Below are positions 1-9,300 of a DNA stretch of 44,290 nt, piece after piece (the first letter of the stretch is position 1; every line of letters begins with the position of its first letter). The notes below the pieces were generated by a model. It saw nothing but the letters and a program-made list of their open reading frames with translations. It did no database searches and was not told the DNA's origin. This stretch comes from a virus. A program made the translations under genes and the position numbers. Location: the IMG/VR virus record IMGVR_UViG_3300030109_004106, positions 12,934-57,223 of that record; one strand, written 5' to 3'.

Positions 1-677
1 ACGGAATCTCCACCACTAACATCGTACCAATTCTGGTCGATATAAAATCCTTGAATCCACATTTCTGGAGCGTAACCAAAGTCTTCTGCTAGATCTTGAA
101 ACGTTGATTCACCTGGTACCCAAAAATCTTCTATTGGATTAACACCGTATACTGGGTGTATTCTACCAACAGCACCAATAGTGAAATCCCAATTACCTTT
201 AGTTAATCTAAATCTAGTATCAAACGATCCAAACTTTAAATTAACTCTTTGGTTATCTGTGTATTGTAATTTAGTAACACAACTATTACCTAAATACCTT
301 AACCATAAGTTTTGATTATTAAACACCTCTCCACGTTCACGAACAAAAGAATAGTTTAATAAATACTCCCAACCAATAGCGTTACCTATAGTTACATTGT
401 CACTTACTCCATCTTCAGTTCCATAGTACCATGTCTTAACTTTATACTCATAATCCATACGAGCAATTTTCCTAAGTCCTATAGTTAAATTATAATCATA
501 TGGGTTGACTTGTGTTACGTCTTCATAACCTTTGTTTACAGCAGTGTAATCTTCTGTTTCAACAAATGAAGTACCCATTGTCATTGAAGTATAAAATGTT
601 GAGTACTTAAAAAAATCTTTTATTTGAGAAGTACAAATAGTACTTATCATTAAGAATAATAATAATAATCTTTTCAT
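1..677 (-). CDS. Secreted phage protein of unknown function, C-terminus cut off by window edge
   Basis: Reading down from the ATG at 677, the frame stays open for 225 codons to the window edge, so the gene is incomplete at its C-terminus. The N-terminus is a typical signal peptide: MKRLLLLFLMISTICTSQ, with Lys-Arg followed by a hydrophobic core and a likely cleavage after the Ser/Cys-rich stretch. The mature part is rich in Tyr, Trp, Phe and Asn, with alternating short strands (for example DYNLTIGLRKIARMDYEYKV), and looks beta-rich. I recall similar secreted proteins in uncultured marine phages, but no function is known to me. It starts 12 bases after the stop of the upstream 121-aa gene and belongs to the same late unit. 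It could be an outer-membrane or periplasmic protein made in the host, or a virion protein. Confidence 0.75.
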   Translation of the reverse strand, partial: MKRLLLLFLMISTICTSQIKDFFKYSTFYTSMTMGTSFVETEDYTAVNKGYEDVTQVNPYDYNLTIGLRKIARMDYEYKVKTWYYGTEDGVSDNVTIGNAIGWEYLLNYSFVRERGEVFNNQNLWLRYLGNSCVTKLQYTDNQRVNLKFGSFDTRFRLTKGNWDFTIGAVGRIHPVYGVNPIEDFWVPGESTFQDLAEDFGYAPEMWIQGFYIDQNWYDVSGGDS

Positions 678-689
678 AATATAATTTTG

Positions 690-1055
690 TTACGCGTCTA
701 CTTTTGCAATTAAGTATTCTATTTTTAACGCACCGTTAGATGATATAGCGCCTAACACAGTGCTTGGCTTTGAGCTAAAAAAAGCAAAATCACCTGGTAA
801 TATAGTAGCAAAAGCAACAGCACCAGTTGTTTGTAGGTGAACACTGTTAGCCGTGTTTGTATTTCTAATATAAACATAACTAGTGCCCGTGTAGTCGCTA
901 GGAACAATAGTTGAAGCTGTATCAGAGTTCAACGTTAAGTTATCACACTCTATATCGCTATATGTTATTTGGATTTCTTTTAAAAAGTTAACAGACAAAG
1001 GACCTAATAAAGCCGCAGAGCTATTTAATTTTATTAAAGCATTTAATTTAGACAT
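690..1055 (-). CDS. Small beta-rich structural-type protein, paralogue of the 153-aa protein at 43139-43600
   Basis: This 121-aa protein has no recognised domain. Its second half carries a pattern that recurs in the 153-aa protein at the far end of the late unit: SDYT, then G..YVYIRNT..T, then a short gap and LPGDFAFF, then an A-L-containing closing strand. Both also contain GPLS near the N-terminus. The shared order of these blocks suggests homologous beta-sandwich proteins, probably small virion surface or tail components. It starts one base after the stop of the DUF5675 gene and is followed by the secreted-protein gene. No membrane segment or signal peptide is visible. The function is inferred from position and composition only. 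Confidence 0.7.
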   Translation of the reverse strand: MSKLNALIKLNSSAALLGPLSVNFLKEIQITYSDIECDNLTLNSDTASTIVPSDYTGTSYVYIRNTNTANSVHLQTTGAVAFATILPGDFAFFSSKPSTVLGAISSNGALKIEYLIAKVDA

Positions 1056-1056
1056 T

Positions 1057-1548
1057 TTATATTGTTTTATATGTTATTGTTACTTTTTCACCACAATCAA
1101 TAGCTTCTGCTATTCGTGGGTATATTCTTTTATAAGCTTGAGTTGATTTACCTATAAAACCGTTCTTCGTGATTTGGTTGTTTTCTTGTGAGTCTCCGAC
1201 GAGTAAACAACCCGCTGTATGCTCGTCAGTATTTCCACAATGAATAAGTATATACTCAAAACCAGGCACATCAAGAACATGAAGCATACCAATGTGGATA
1301 TGGCCAAAACGCTTTTCATACTTCGCATGATAGCCACCAACCTTTCGTAAACCAAGTTCGTAAGTTCCTTCAGGTATTCTTGTCTCGCCATATACTTTTG
1401 TATCTCGTTGTTCATCTTCTAATGTGTATGCTAAAAATTTTCTTTGTTTAAAACTACCGTCTATTTCGTTACCTTGCTCTATATTCTCAAACAACATACC
1501 ATTAGTACTATCGGCACCACTTGAAAATCTAATTACTTCTAAGTTCAT
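1057..1548 (-). CDS. DUF5675-family protein, probable cell-wall or lysis-related
   Basis: The 163-aa protein matches the DUF5675 pattern as I know it: YTLEDEQRDTKVYGETRIPEG at about 41-61, a GTY strand, GMLHVLDVPGFEYILIHCGN at about 87-106, and HTAGCLLVG at about 110-118. The conserved His103, His110 and Cys114 sit in an arrangement reminiscent of the His/Cys centre of L,D-transpeptidase-like enzymes. DUF5675 proteins are common in phages and Bacteroidota, often near lysis or tail genes, but to my knowledge their activity is not established. The gene follows the 106-aa gene after four bases and precedes the 121-aa gene after one. A role in peptidoglycan handling at entry or lysis is plausible. 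A plain structural role cannot be excluded. Confidence 0.8.
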   Translation of the reverse strand: MNLEVIRFSSGADSTNGMLFENIEQGNEIDGSFKQRKFLAYTLEDEQRDTKVYGETRIPEGTYELGLRKVGGYHAKYEKRFGHIHIGMLHVLDVPGFEYILIHCGNTDEHTAGCLLVGDSQENNQITKNGFIGKSTQAYKRIYPRIAEAIDCGEKVTITYKTI

Positions 1549-1552
1549 ATTA

Positions 1553-1873
1553 TTATATTATTACAGATACGAGTGGAGATGTACCTGCTGTTGTTATTCT
1601 TAAGTTTAATTTTTTACTATCAAAATACCCTACATCATCAAATTTAATTGAAGTGCCAATTGGCATTACTAATCCTTGAATATAGTAATACTTATTATTA
1701 CCAGCGTTAGTACTAGCCGAAGTCGCAGCATCTTCTAAAAACAAACTTATAGTTACAGCATTAGCATCGCTGTAGTTTGATATTAAAATCTTATTTATAC
1801 TACCACCTCGTTGACCTCCTTTTGTAATTAAATCCTCTGTTGTAGCTGATGTTATTTTTTTATATATTGCCAT
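1553..1873 (-). CDS. Small beta-rich virion-type protein (106 aa)
   Basis: The protein has the alternation I recall from small virion proteins of marine phages: a lead-in with T-rich residues, a strand pair INKILISNYSDANAVTISLFL at about 26-46, a YYYIQGLVMPIGTSIKFDD segment, and a closing hydrophobic strand ending SPLVSVII. It has no Cys, no membrane helix and no signal peptide, so it is most likely soluble and beta-sandwich. It lies between the tail-fibre-like gene and the DUF5675 gene, with gaps of 11 and 4 bases, so it is probably expressed with them. The role as a tail or capsid decoration protein is inference from context. Confidence 0.7.
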   Translation of the reverse strand: MAIYKKITSATTEDLITKGGQRGGSINKILISNYSDANAVTISLFLEDAATSASTNAGNNKYYYIQGLVMPIGTSIKFDDVGYFDSKKLNLRITTAGTSPLVSVII

Positions 1874-1884
1874 ATTGTTTTAAA

Positions 1885-3045
1885 TTAAACTGCTACTATT
1901 GTTACGTAGCCACCGTGTATTTCGTCTGATCCAACCGCAACTTGTATAAATAAATAATTTGTTGAACTACTTGTTACGTCTGTTATGTTTATTTCTGTTT
2001 CAACATTACCGGTTCCTTTACTAACACCCGTTTTAGAATCTATCTGATGCTCCCAAACCTCTACAGCTCCAGTGCCTGATCCATGAATCATAACGTGAGT
2101 AGCTTTATACCCGCTTGGAATAGCTATAGTAACGTATGCAGGAAACGTGCTAAATGTTTCTAAGAAAAGATTCTCAGATGCAACTCCAGTATCATCTATC
2201 ATTAACGGTCTACCACCATCATCTGCAATAAAATCGCTATGAAGTATTTTTATTCGAGTAGTTGATCCGTGCCAACCAGCTCTAACAATACCTGTTGCGG
2301 GATCAAAAGTTATATCACCATCTGCATCAACTTTGTAGTGTGCCGCCATAGCTGCAGCGTCATGAGTTGTTATTAATGTTTCTCCGTTAGCAGAAACTGC
2401 TACTCTATAGTAATCGTCCGTGCTAGATCCAGCATCTTCATATATATAAAAATTTGTGTTAGAAGTTCCCGGTTGAATACTAGCTATATTTGCTGGTGTA
2501 CCTATAGTGGTACCACTACTACCTCTTTTGTGACTATAAAATTGTATATCACCACCATTCTGTGCACCAGTACCAAGACCACCATGTAGTTCTAGATCAC
2601 CTCCAGCTTTATCTGTTTGACCATTTGTTGCGCTACCAGCCATAACTTTAAGTGGACCACCATTACCATCACTATGAGCTCTTCTTATTATTGATAAATC
2701 ATCGTCTGTATCTTGACCTATAGTTGTGGTGGCACTTCCATCACCGCTAGTCGCGTACGTAAACGTTGATTGAGCTGTAATAGCACTAGTTCCGCTACCT
2801 GTTAATACACAGCCGCTAGCAAGTGTACTAGCTCCACTACCACCATTAGCAACAGGTAGTACACCTGTAACTTCAGATGTTAAATCAACTGAACTACCAA
2901 CCTCGGCAGCTTTAACTATTTTGTTGTTAGCATCTAAACCAAGATTACCACCACTAGCTATTGTGCCAGTTTCTGTAGCTTCTAAATAAACATCATTACG
3001 AAACCTAGATATAAGACTTTGTATGTACTGACCTATCCACTTCAT
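1885..3045 (-). CDS. Tail-fibre-like protein
   Basis: The 386-aa protein opens with a basic amphipathic helix (MKWIGQYIQSLISRFRNDVY) that I recall from tail-fibre-like proteins of uncultured marine phages and that may anchor the fibre to the tail. It is followed by TIASGGNLGLDANNKIVKAA and a phage-fibre linker, GVLPVANGGSGAST, at about 62-75. The rest is Gly/Ser/Thr-rich with repeated short beta motifs, typical of trimeric fibre shafts. The last 120 residues form a more compact, hydrophobic-strand-rich region that could be the receptor-binding tip. Its ATG overlaps the stop of the 22-aa mini-gene (ATGA), which fixes the start. It lies downstream of the injected virion proteins, where adhesins often sit. 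Host-range function is inferred. Confidence 0.75.
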   Translation of the reverse strand: MKWIGQYIQSLISRFRNDVYLEATETGTIASGGNLGLDANNKIVKAAEVGSSVDLTSEVTGVLPVANGGSGASTLASGCVLTGSGTSAITAQSTFTYATSGDGSATTTIGQDTDDDLSIIRRAHSDGNGGPLKVMAGSATNGQTDKAGGDLELHGGLGTGAQNGGDIQFYSHKRGSSGTTIGTPANIASIQPGTSNTNFYIYEDAGSSTDDYYRVAVSANGETLITTHDAAAMAAHYKVDADGDITFDPATGIVRAGWHGSTTRIKILHSDFIADDGGRPLMIDDTGVASENLFLETFSTFPAYVTIAIPSGYKATHVMIHGSGTGAVEVWEHQIDSKTGVSKGTGNVETEINITDVTSSSTNYLFIQVAVGSDEIHGGYVTIVAV

Positions 3046-3110
3046 TTTAATAATTTATAGCTACACGCTGCAACAACCATCACTGTTATACATATTGGAC
3101 AAGGGCACAT
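3042..3110 (-). CDS. Possible 22-aa Cys-rich hydrophobic mini-protein
   Basis: This is a 22-codon frame starting MCPCPICITV and continuing through a short hydrophobic run (TVMVVAAC) to a basic end. It is coupled on both sides: its ATG shares one base with the stop of the 59-aa gene (TAATG), and its TGA overlaps the ATG of the tail-fibre gene (ATGA). Such double coupling suggests it is translated. The three Cys in the first seven residues resemble the CPCWVCK motif of the neighbour just upstream. No homologue is known to me. It may be a real micro-protein or only a relay that carries ribosomes to the fibre gene. Confidence 0.4.
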   Translation of the reverse strand: MCPCPICITVMVVAACSYKLLK

Positions 3111-3289
3111 TATATTTCTAATCCAAAGTTTAATACCATCAATCTAAACCTTGTACACTTGCCTTTGTTTTTACAAACCCAGCAAGGACAAAACATTAAT
3201 TCAAATACTGTTAGTGTACTTATTCTTAATGCTATTTCGTATCTATCTTTTTTATTACCTGATCTCCAGGAGTTTATCCAATTTATCAT
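3110..3289 (-). CDS. 59-aa protein with Cys-rich zinc-knuckle-like motif
   Basis: The frame encodes 59 residues, starting MINWINSWRS and ending FGLEI. In the middle (34-45) it has CPCWVCKNKGKC, four cysteines spaced C-x-C-x2-C-x5-C, which could bind a metal ion. The rest is basic with two hydrophobic strands. Without the gene, 3046-3319 would be an unusually long gap in a unit where neighbours otherwise touch. The copy of ATGTAACTATA at 3307-3317 lies just ahead of the start, and the stop is coupled to the next mini-gene by TAATG. I do not recognise the family, and no function can be assigned. Confidence 0.6.
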   Translation of the reverse strand: MINWINSWRSGNKKDRYEIALRISTLTVFELMFCPCWVCKNKGKCTRFRLMVLNFGLEI

Positions 3290-3306
3290 AATTTACTTCT
3301 TTTATT

Positions 3307-3317
3307 TATAGTTACAT
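3307..3317 (-). promoter_or_regulatory. Copy of intergenic motif ATGTAACTATA before the 59-aa gene
   Basis: An exact 11-base copy on the minus strand, starting three bases after the stop of the 2590-aa gene and 17 bases before the ATG of the 59-aa gene. It could restart transcription of the fibre block. Confidence 0.45.
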
Positions 3318-3319
3318 GT

Positions 3320-6300
3320 TTATCGGTGAGCATAACAGTATTGACTAGAATGTGTAGTCGTGTTCTTACATCTATTACCATCAGCCTTTCTTTTTCTACA
3401 CTTATATCTTTTAGGTGCTTTCCTTTGTTCTTCTTTTTTCTTTTCTTCTCTTTTCTTTTTTCTTTCTTCTTCTTTCTTTTTCTCTCTTTTTTCTTTAACA
3501 CTTTCTTTTGCGGCTTTTAATTCTTCATCTTCAACGCCAACTGACCACCTACTCCATCCAGAAACTAAAGCAACTCTTTGCCATATATCATTATTACTAT
3601 TTAAAGCTTCTTCAACGTTGTTAGCTTTATTAACAACTCTAGCAACAGGTATGTTAGTCAAAGCTTCAGTCCAATTAGCAGCTATAGATAAATTAGGATT
3701 TTCAATTCTAAAACCTATTTCTTTACTAACACCTTTATTGTATTTTTCTGTCCTAATAGCACCTATTAGTTTTCTCATTTTACTACCAATTGGTGGTGAT
3801 AAGTTTATAGCTTCTTGTGCTATATTCCAATCATCTCTTTTCCAAGCTGGACCTTCACGTTCTTCTTTCCATTTTAATAAAACATTTTTAAGAGTAGAAA
3901 CAGCAGCACCATAAATACCTGTACCTCTAAGTAAAGTATCTAACGCTCCGTTTAACGTTCTTAATTCTAGCTTCTTTTTTCTTTCTTCATCTTCATCCCA
4001 ACCAAATAGTAAAAACATTAACCCAGTTTGAAGAGCACCGAATATTAAGTTTTGTGCTACACCGTAATATATTATAGACGATATATTACCCATATCACTT
4101 TGTATTTGATTGTAACCTGGTGTCTTTCTCCTTTTAACTAAATCAGATAATGCTTTCTTAGTTAACCTAGTCATTTGCATTGGAGTATTTTGCCAAGCTA
4201 ATATTAACCTACCCATAGGACCAGCTTGCTGCATTGATATTAGGTCTGGTCTAGAAGACTGTTGTGTTTCTTCAGCCACTTCTTGAAAATCTAAAAACGC
4301 TTGTTTTTTAGCTTCAACTTGTGACATACCTTTTTTTAAATAAGTATTAACTCTATTTCTATAAAAACCAGCACCACCAGCTGATATTGCAAAACTATCC
4401 GCGATCTGCGTTGGTTTAAAACCTTTTTCCAATAAATAAGCTAATATAGCTTCAGGTCTACTTTTACCCTCATTAAAAGCCTTTGTTATTTCAGAAGCAC
4501 TAACATCTATTTGCAATCCAGCTCTTCTTTGTTTTAACATTGGTGAATTAAAAATAAATGCAAAATCTTTCCAGTACTGAGGTTGATTAGCAAAAGCGGC
4601 ACCCGCTTTGAACAAGTTGTTGTCAGACATGTTAATAAAATTAACAGTTGATATTGTTTGCAGCGCTGCAGATCTAATATTAAAAAACATAGTTGCAGCA
4701 ACAGAACCATTTATCCAGTCTAACCACATGTTAACTTGTTTACTTTTACCACCAGGTCTATTAGTACCAGTCTCCATTCTGTATAACATATTTTCTAGAG
4801 CATCTCTAAAATCTGTACCGTATATAGCTTCTATTTTATTTAAGTTTTCTTCTGAAAATATTATATTTTTATTTTGAATCCACTCAGCTATATAATCTTT
4901 TCTACCAGCTTTAAGAACAGTGTTGCTTAGATCGCTAGCTATACTTTGTACAGCCCAATAACCTTCTGGTTGTACATAACCTTCTGGCACTCTAGATATA
5001 ACACTTAACGCGTCAGCAAAGTTTTTTAAATCAGAATTATTATTAACGTGGTTTACTAATTTTTGTATTTGTGATTCTGTTATTCCTGGTATTTCAAATC
5101 CAGCTTTGTCCCATAAATAAACTCTTATGGCGTTATCATTTGTAAAAACTGTTCCAGGTGCTTTTTTGTTTAATTTTTTACCAACTGTTTTAAATTGTTT
5201 TTTAACAGCTTGATAATCATCTGACATCGCCTGTTTGTACGTGTTCCAACCTCTAATACCTTTAGCAAATGGATCAAACAAATGTTTTTTAAACCAAGCA
5301 GCATGAGCATCACCTTCTTTACCTCTACCTAAAAATGAATAAACTAAACCTTTAAAATCTTCTGCTGATGGTGGAACAAAGAATTTTAATCTACCTTTTC
5401 CAACACCCATCTTTCTAGCTTCTTGAGCTGAAAACCTTTTGCCAGCATAAACACCTTTTGATTGCTCAAGTATTGTATTAAAATCTAAAGGAGCTTGTTT
5501 GCTAAACTTAATTTTAGCTTGCACTACTTTAGATTTGATATCTAATTGTTCTAGCACATCCTTAACGGCTTTTACGTTTGGTAGAGCATCATCTACAAAG
5601 TACATATCATTGTATCCCTCTGCAAACTTTTGTAACATCCAGTCGGCTTTAGCTTGACCAGTACTATTACCTAATCCGGTTACATTTTTTCTAGGTATAT
5701 TAATCCCGTTACTAGCTAGCCAATCATGTATAGCTTGTTCGCTTTGTGGTGCTCTAGCTGTAAGTATAAATACGTTTTCAGGTCCATACTTTTTAATTTG
5801 ATTTTTCATCTTATCAAACAATGGACCAGGTTTACCTTTAGTAACCTTATTGAAGTCACTAAAATCAAACTCATAACCATCTTTAGCTAATTGCTCTCCA
5901 ACAAACGGCCATTCATTAGATGCTATACGTTGAACATCATTACCTTTTTTAGCTATAACAAAGTTTTCACTAACACCAACTGTTTCGTCAAAATCAAAAG
6001 TTGACATACCTCTTTTTTCACTATCTACAAAAGTATAGCCTCTTGCCTCCAAATCAGCTTGTATGGCTTTATTTTGTTTTCTAATTAACTCAGCTTGTTT
6101 ATTAAAAGCATCTATAGCATTATTAACTTTATTTATATCTGATTGAGATTTTTTAATTACAGCGGGTTTACCATCTGAGTTAATATTATATACTTCAGCA
6201 AATGTTTTTCCACTTATGTGTGTTATGTTTTTAGGATTTATTCCTTCTCTTATTTTAGCAACATCTGGATGAAAATATCTATCTAGCCAAGAGTCAATTA

Positions 6301-9300
6301 GTAGATTCCAACCTGGACCCATACTCTTACCTCTCTTAGCGTTATTTAATTTTTGATTATCAAAATTATCTAATGCTATTAATTTAAAATCTTTCATAAC
6401 CAACTCGTAGGCTGTATTAAAATCATATCCACCTAGAGAAGAGTGTAGTAAATATAAATAAGATCTAGTTGCTTGCATAGAGTGTTCCCACTCGTATAGC
6501 TTTCCTTTGTAGCCTTTTGGGTTTGCTGAATGACCCAAATATTCAGCACCCATTCTATGAGGATGCTCTGTGTCTTGTCCTACTAAACTTAAGTAATTAC
6601 CCCACACCTTAGCATTGCTAGGATCTTGTTGAAGAGAGTTGTGTATTCTTTGCCAAAACTGTCCATGCATGCTTTTGTGTATTTCGTTTGCTCGCTTAGC
6701 TGTACCATCTTTTTCAGATTTTAAAATAGCTGCTGCAGTCTTACCAAATATATCACCATACGTTTTTCCATATTTATAATTTTTACCTTTACCAGTAAAT
6801 GGTTTTCCAACCTTTAAAGGATCTAGTCCTTTAGCTATTCTTTGTTTTGGTGTTAAATAACCTCCACCTTTTATATCTTCAAATATGTCAGCTCTTTTTT
6901 TATTGTAATAATCATTTATAGTTGTTTCTTTACCATCTACAACTATCTTATCTCCACCTCTATTTTTACCAAAAATTCTATTACTAGGTCTTATGACTGT
7001 TCTCGTAACAAGGTCTACTGGTAAATTAGGAATTAAAACGTTTTCAACATCGTAGAAAAAATTATCAACTTCATCTTTCGTTCTGTGTCTATATATTCCT
7101 TCTCCTTCACCTAATACCTGCTCAAGAATTTTATCAATATGACTTATACCATCTTGTTCAAAGTTAGGATCGACTTGAGCAATAATATTATCTACTTGTC
7201 CTGCACCTTTACTAAACTTTAACGCGGGTGATCTTTCGATTTGCTCACTAATGTTTTCAATAACCTTACCTGGAGTTATCTTACCTTTAAGATTTTTTAT
7301 GTTTAAATAATCTTCAACAAACTCTGGCGTTAACGCTTCTGGTGTAGCGTCTCTACCTATAGCTTTAGAAACCTCACTGATAACCTTGGCTCTATTATTT
7401 CCTCTAGTTCCAGATCGTTTACCAGTTTTAGGATCCACAACAGGAGCATCAATATAGTTTTCAAATTGCCCTGTTGTAGTGTTTAGTCTTTCATAAACTC
7501 TAACTCCAGCAGCTCTTCGCTTTTTACTTTCAGGTGTATTATTTAATATATCAGCTGGTAGTAAACCCTTCTCAACAAACTTAGATAAGTTAGTTAAGTT
7601 AGTTTGTCTACCATGATCTTTAACAAATATCTTTTCAGGTAAAAACTTTTGCATTTGAACCAATGTTTTAATTGGTATAGCTTCTAGTATTCCTTTTCTA
7701 AACTTCTTTAGCTTAGATGGATCATTTAATATTCTAGCTATTGTTGGTTCTAATAAACTTGCTAGGTTTTTTTCATAATCTCTTATAAATCCCTTTTCAT
7801 CTGCAGCTTTCGATGTAGCCAATGCTGTTCTAACTTTCTTAAATATTTCACCTTTACCTAGATTACCTATGCCAATTTCTTTTCTAAGTTTAGATTGTTC
7901 AGCTTTGCTTTCAGTATTTTCAGGTTGAACCTCTGTTTCAAAATAGTTTATATTATCTGTAAATGTTTCCATGCTAGTGTCAACATCTGCCACCTCTCTA
8001 GTTTTACCTTCCGTTGTTCTAGCATCTGTCTCAACTTTCTTGCCTTTAGGCACTTGACCTACCCCAGCTTCTTTAAATATATCATCAGCTCTAAACCTTA
8101 ACTGTCCTTGTATATAACCAAATAAACTATCATTTTCATCTACTTTACCACGCCTACCTCTATTAAAACGGTTAATCATATTGAGAAATTCCCTCGAACC
8201 AAGAACATCGTCAACAAAAGACGGTGGCACGTCTTTTACTTTATATTTAGCGGCTATCAAGTTATCCATTAAATCTTGTTTCTTTAAAGTTTTAATAGCT
8301 CTATCAGCACCAACTCTATCCCACTCCTGTTGCGTGTAGTTTTTATTAGTTTTTGGATCAACAGCTAACTTATCTACAGCTGGTTTAGAGTCTCTAGACT
8401 CTTTTACTGTAGGTTTTGTTGTTTTCTTTTTATCTGCTTTTTCAACACCCTTTATATCTGTCTCTAGTTTTACTCTTGTTATACCTCTTTTTGTTATCTC
8501 ACCTAGTATACCACTTCTATTTATATTTGTGCTATATGTTTTAATAAAATCAAATATAGCTTCACCATCTGTTAAATTTACTTTTTTAAATCCTAATCCT
8601 ACTACAAAATCTTTAAAAGGTTTTATTAATGAACCAGTTTTATTCTTGTCTAGTTTAACATAGTTTCCATGTGTTCTAGTGTCCATTAAATCAGATAGTA
8701 TTTCAAAATACTCCTCCATCTTTCCTTCTTTAAACTGACCATCTGCATCAATATCACCATTTCCACGCATTCTATTTTCTATTCTATCTATAACCCTTTG
8801 ATTACCAGATGTTACTAAATATTGCTTTAGAGCATCAACCATAGGTTTCATGCTCTCATTGTCTGTTTTAAAATTCCTAGACATTACGTAGTGTAAAATT
8901 TCATGAGCATAAACATTTAGTGCCCCAACCTCAGCAGCCTTCTGCTTGTCTATATAAATAGTTTTTGTTTTACCGTCATAAAATAAACCTTCTGCTCCAG
9001 TAGCATCTGCACCTGTTTCTTCTTTTATTGTTTTAATGTATTTATCTGTGGTTTCAAAACTCTTTAATTTAGATTTACTACCAAACCCCCATTTCACGCC
9101 TCTCTTGTCTAATATTTCACGACCTTTAAATACATCTCCAACGTATTCTTCAAAAGCCTCATCTACAAAACCATCTGTTTCTTGATTCAACTTAGCATTG
9201 AGCTGCTTTATAGCATCTCTAGCAGCTTGTCTTCCTTCGTCACTAATGTTTTCTTTAAATGCTAAATCTATTTGGTTATTACGCTCGTCTATAGTATTAG

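Noticed and set aside
387-397. Further exact copy of the intergenic motif on the minus strand
   Set aside because: It lies inside the partial secreted-protein gene, where it encodes Val-Thr-Ile, so I do not count it as a regulatory site. It shows that chance copies occur.
1152-1415. 87-aa hydrophobic minus-strand frame within the DUF5675 gene
   Set aside because: It lies wholly inside a recognisable family in another frame and has no leader of its own.
3286-3501. Lys-rich minus-strand frame and plus-strand frames at 3326-3914 over the end of the giant gene
   Set aside because: They mirror the Lys/Glu-rich C-terminus of the 2590-aa protein in other frames and have no independent support.
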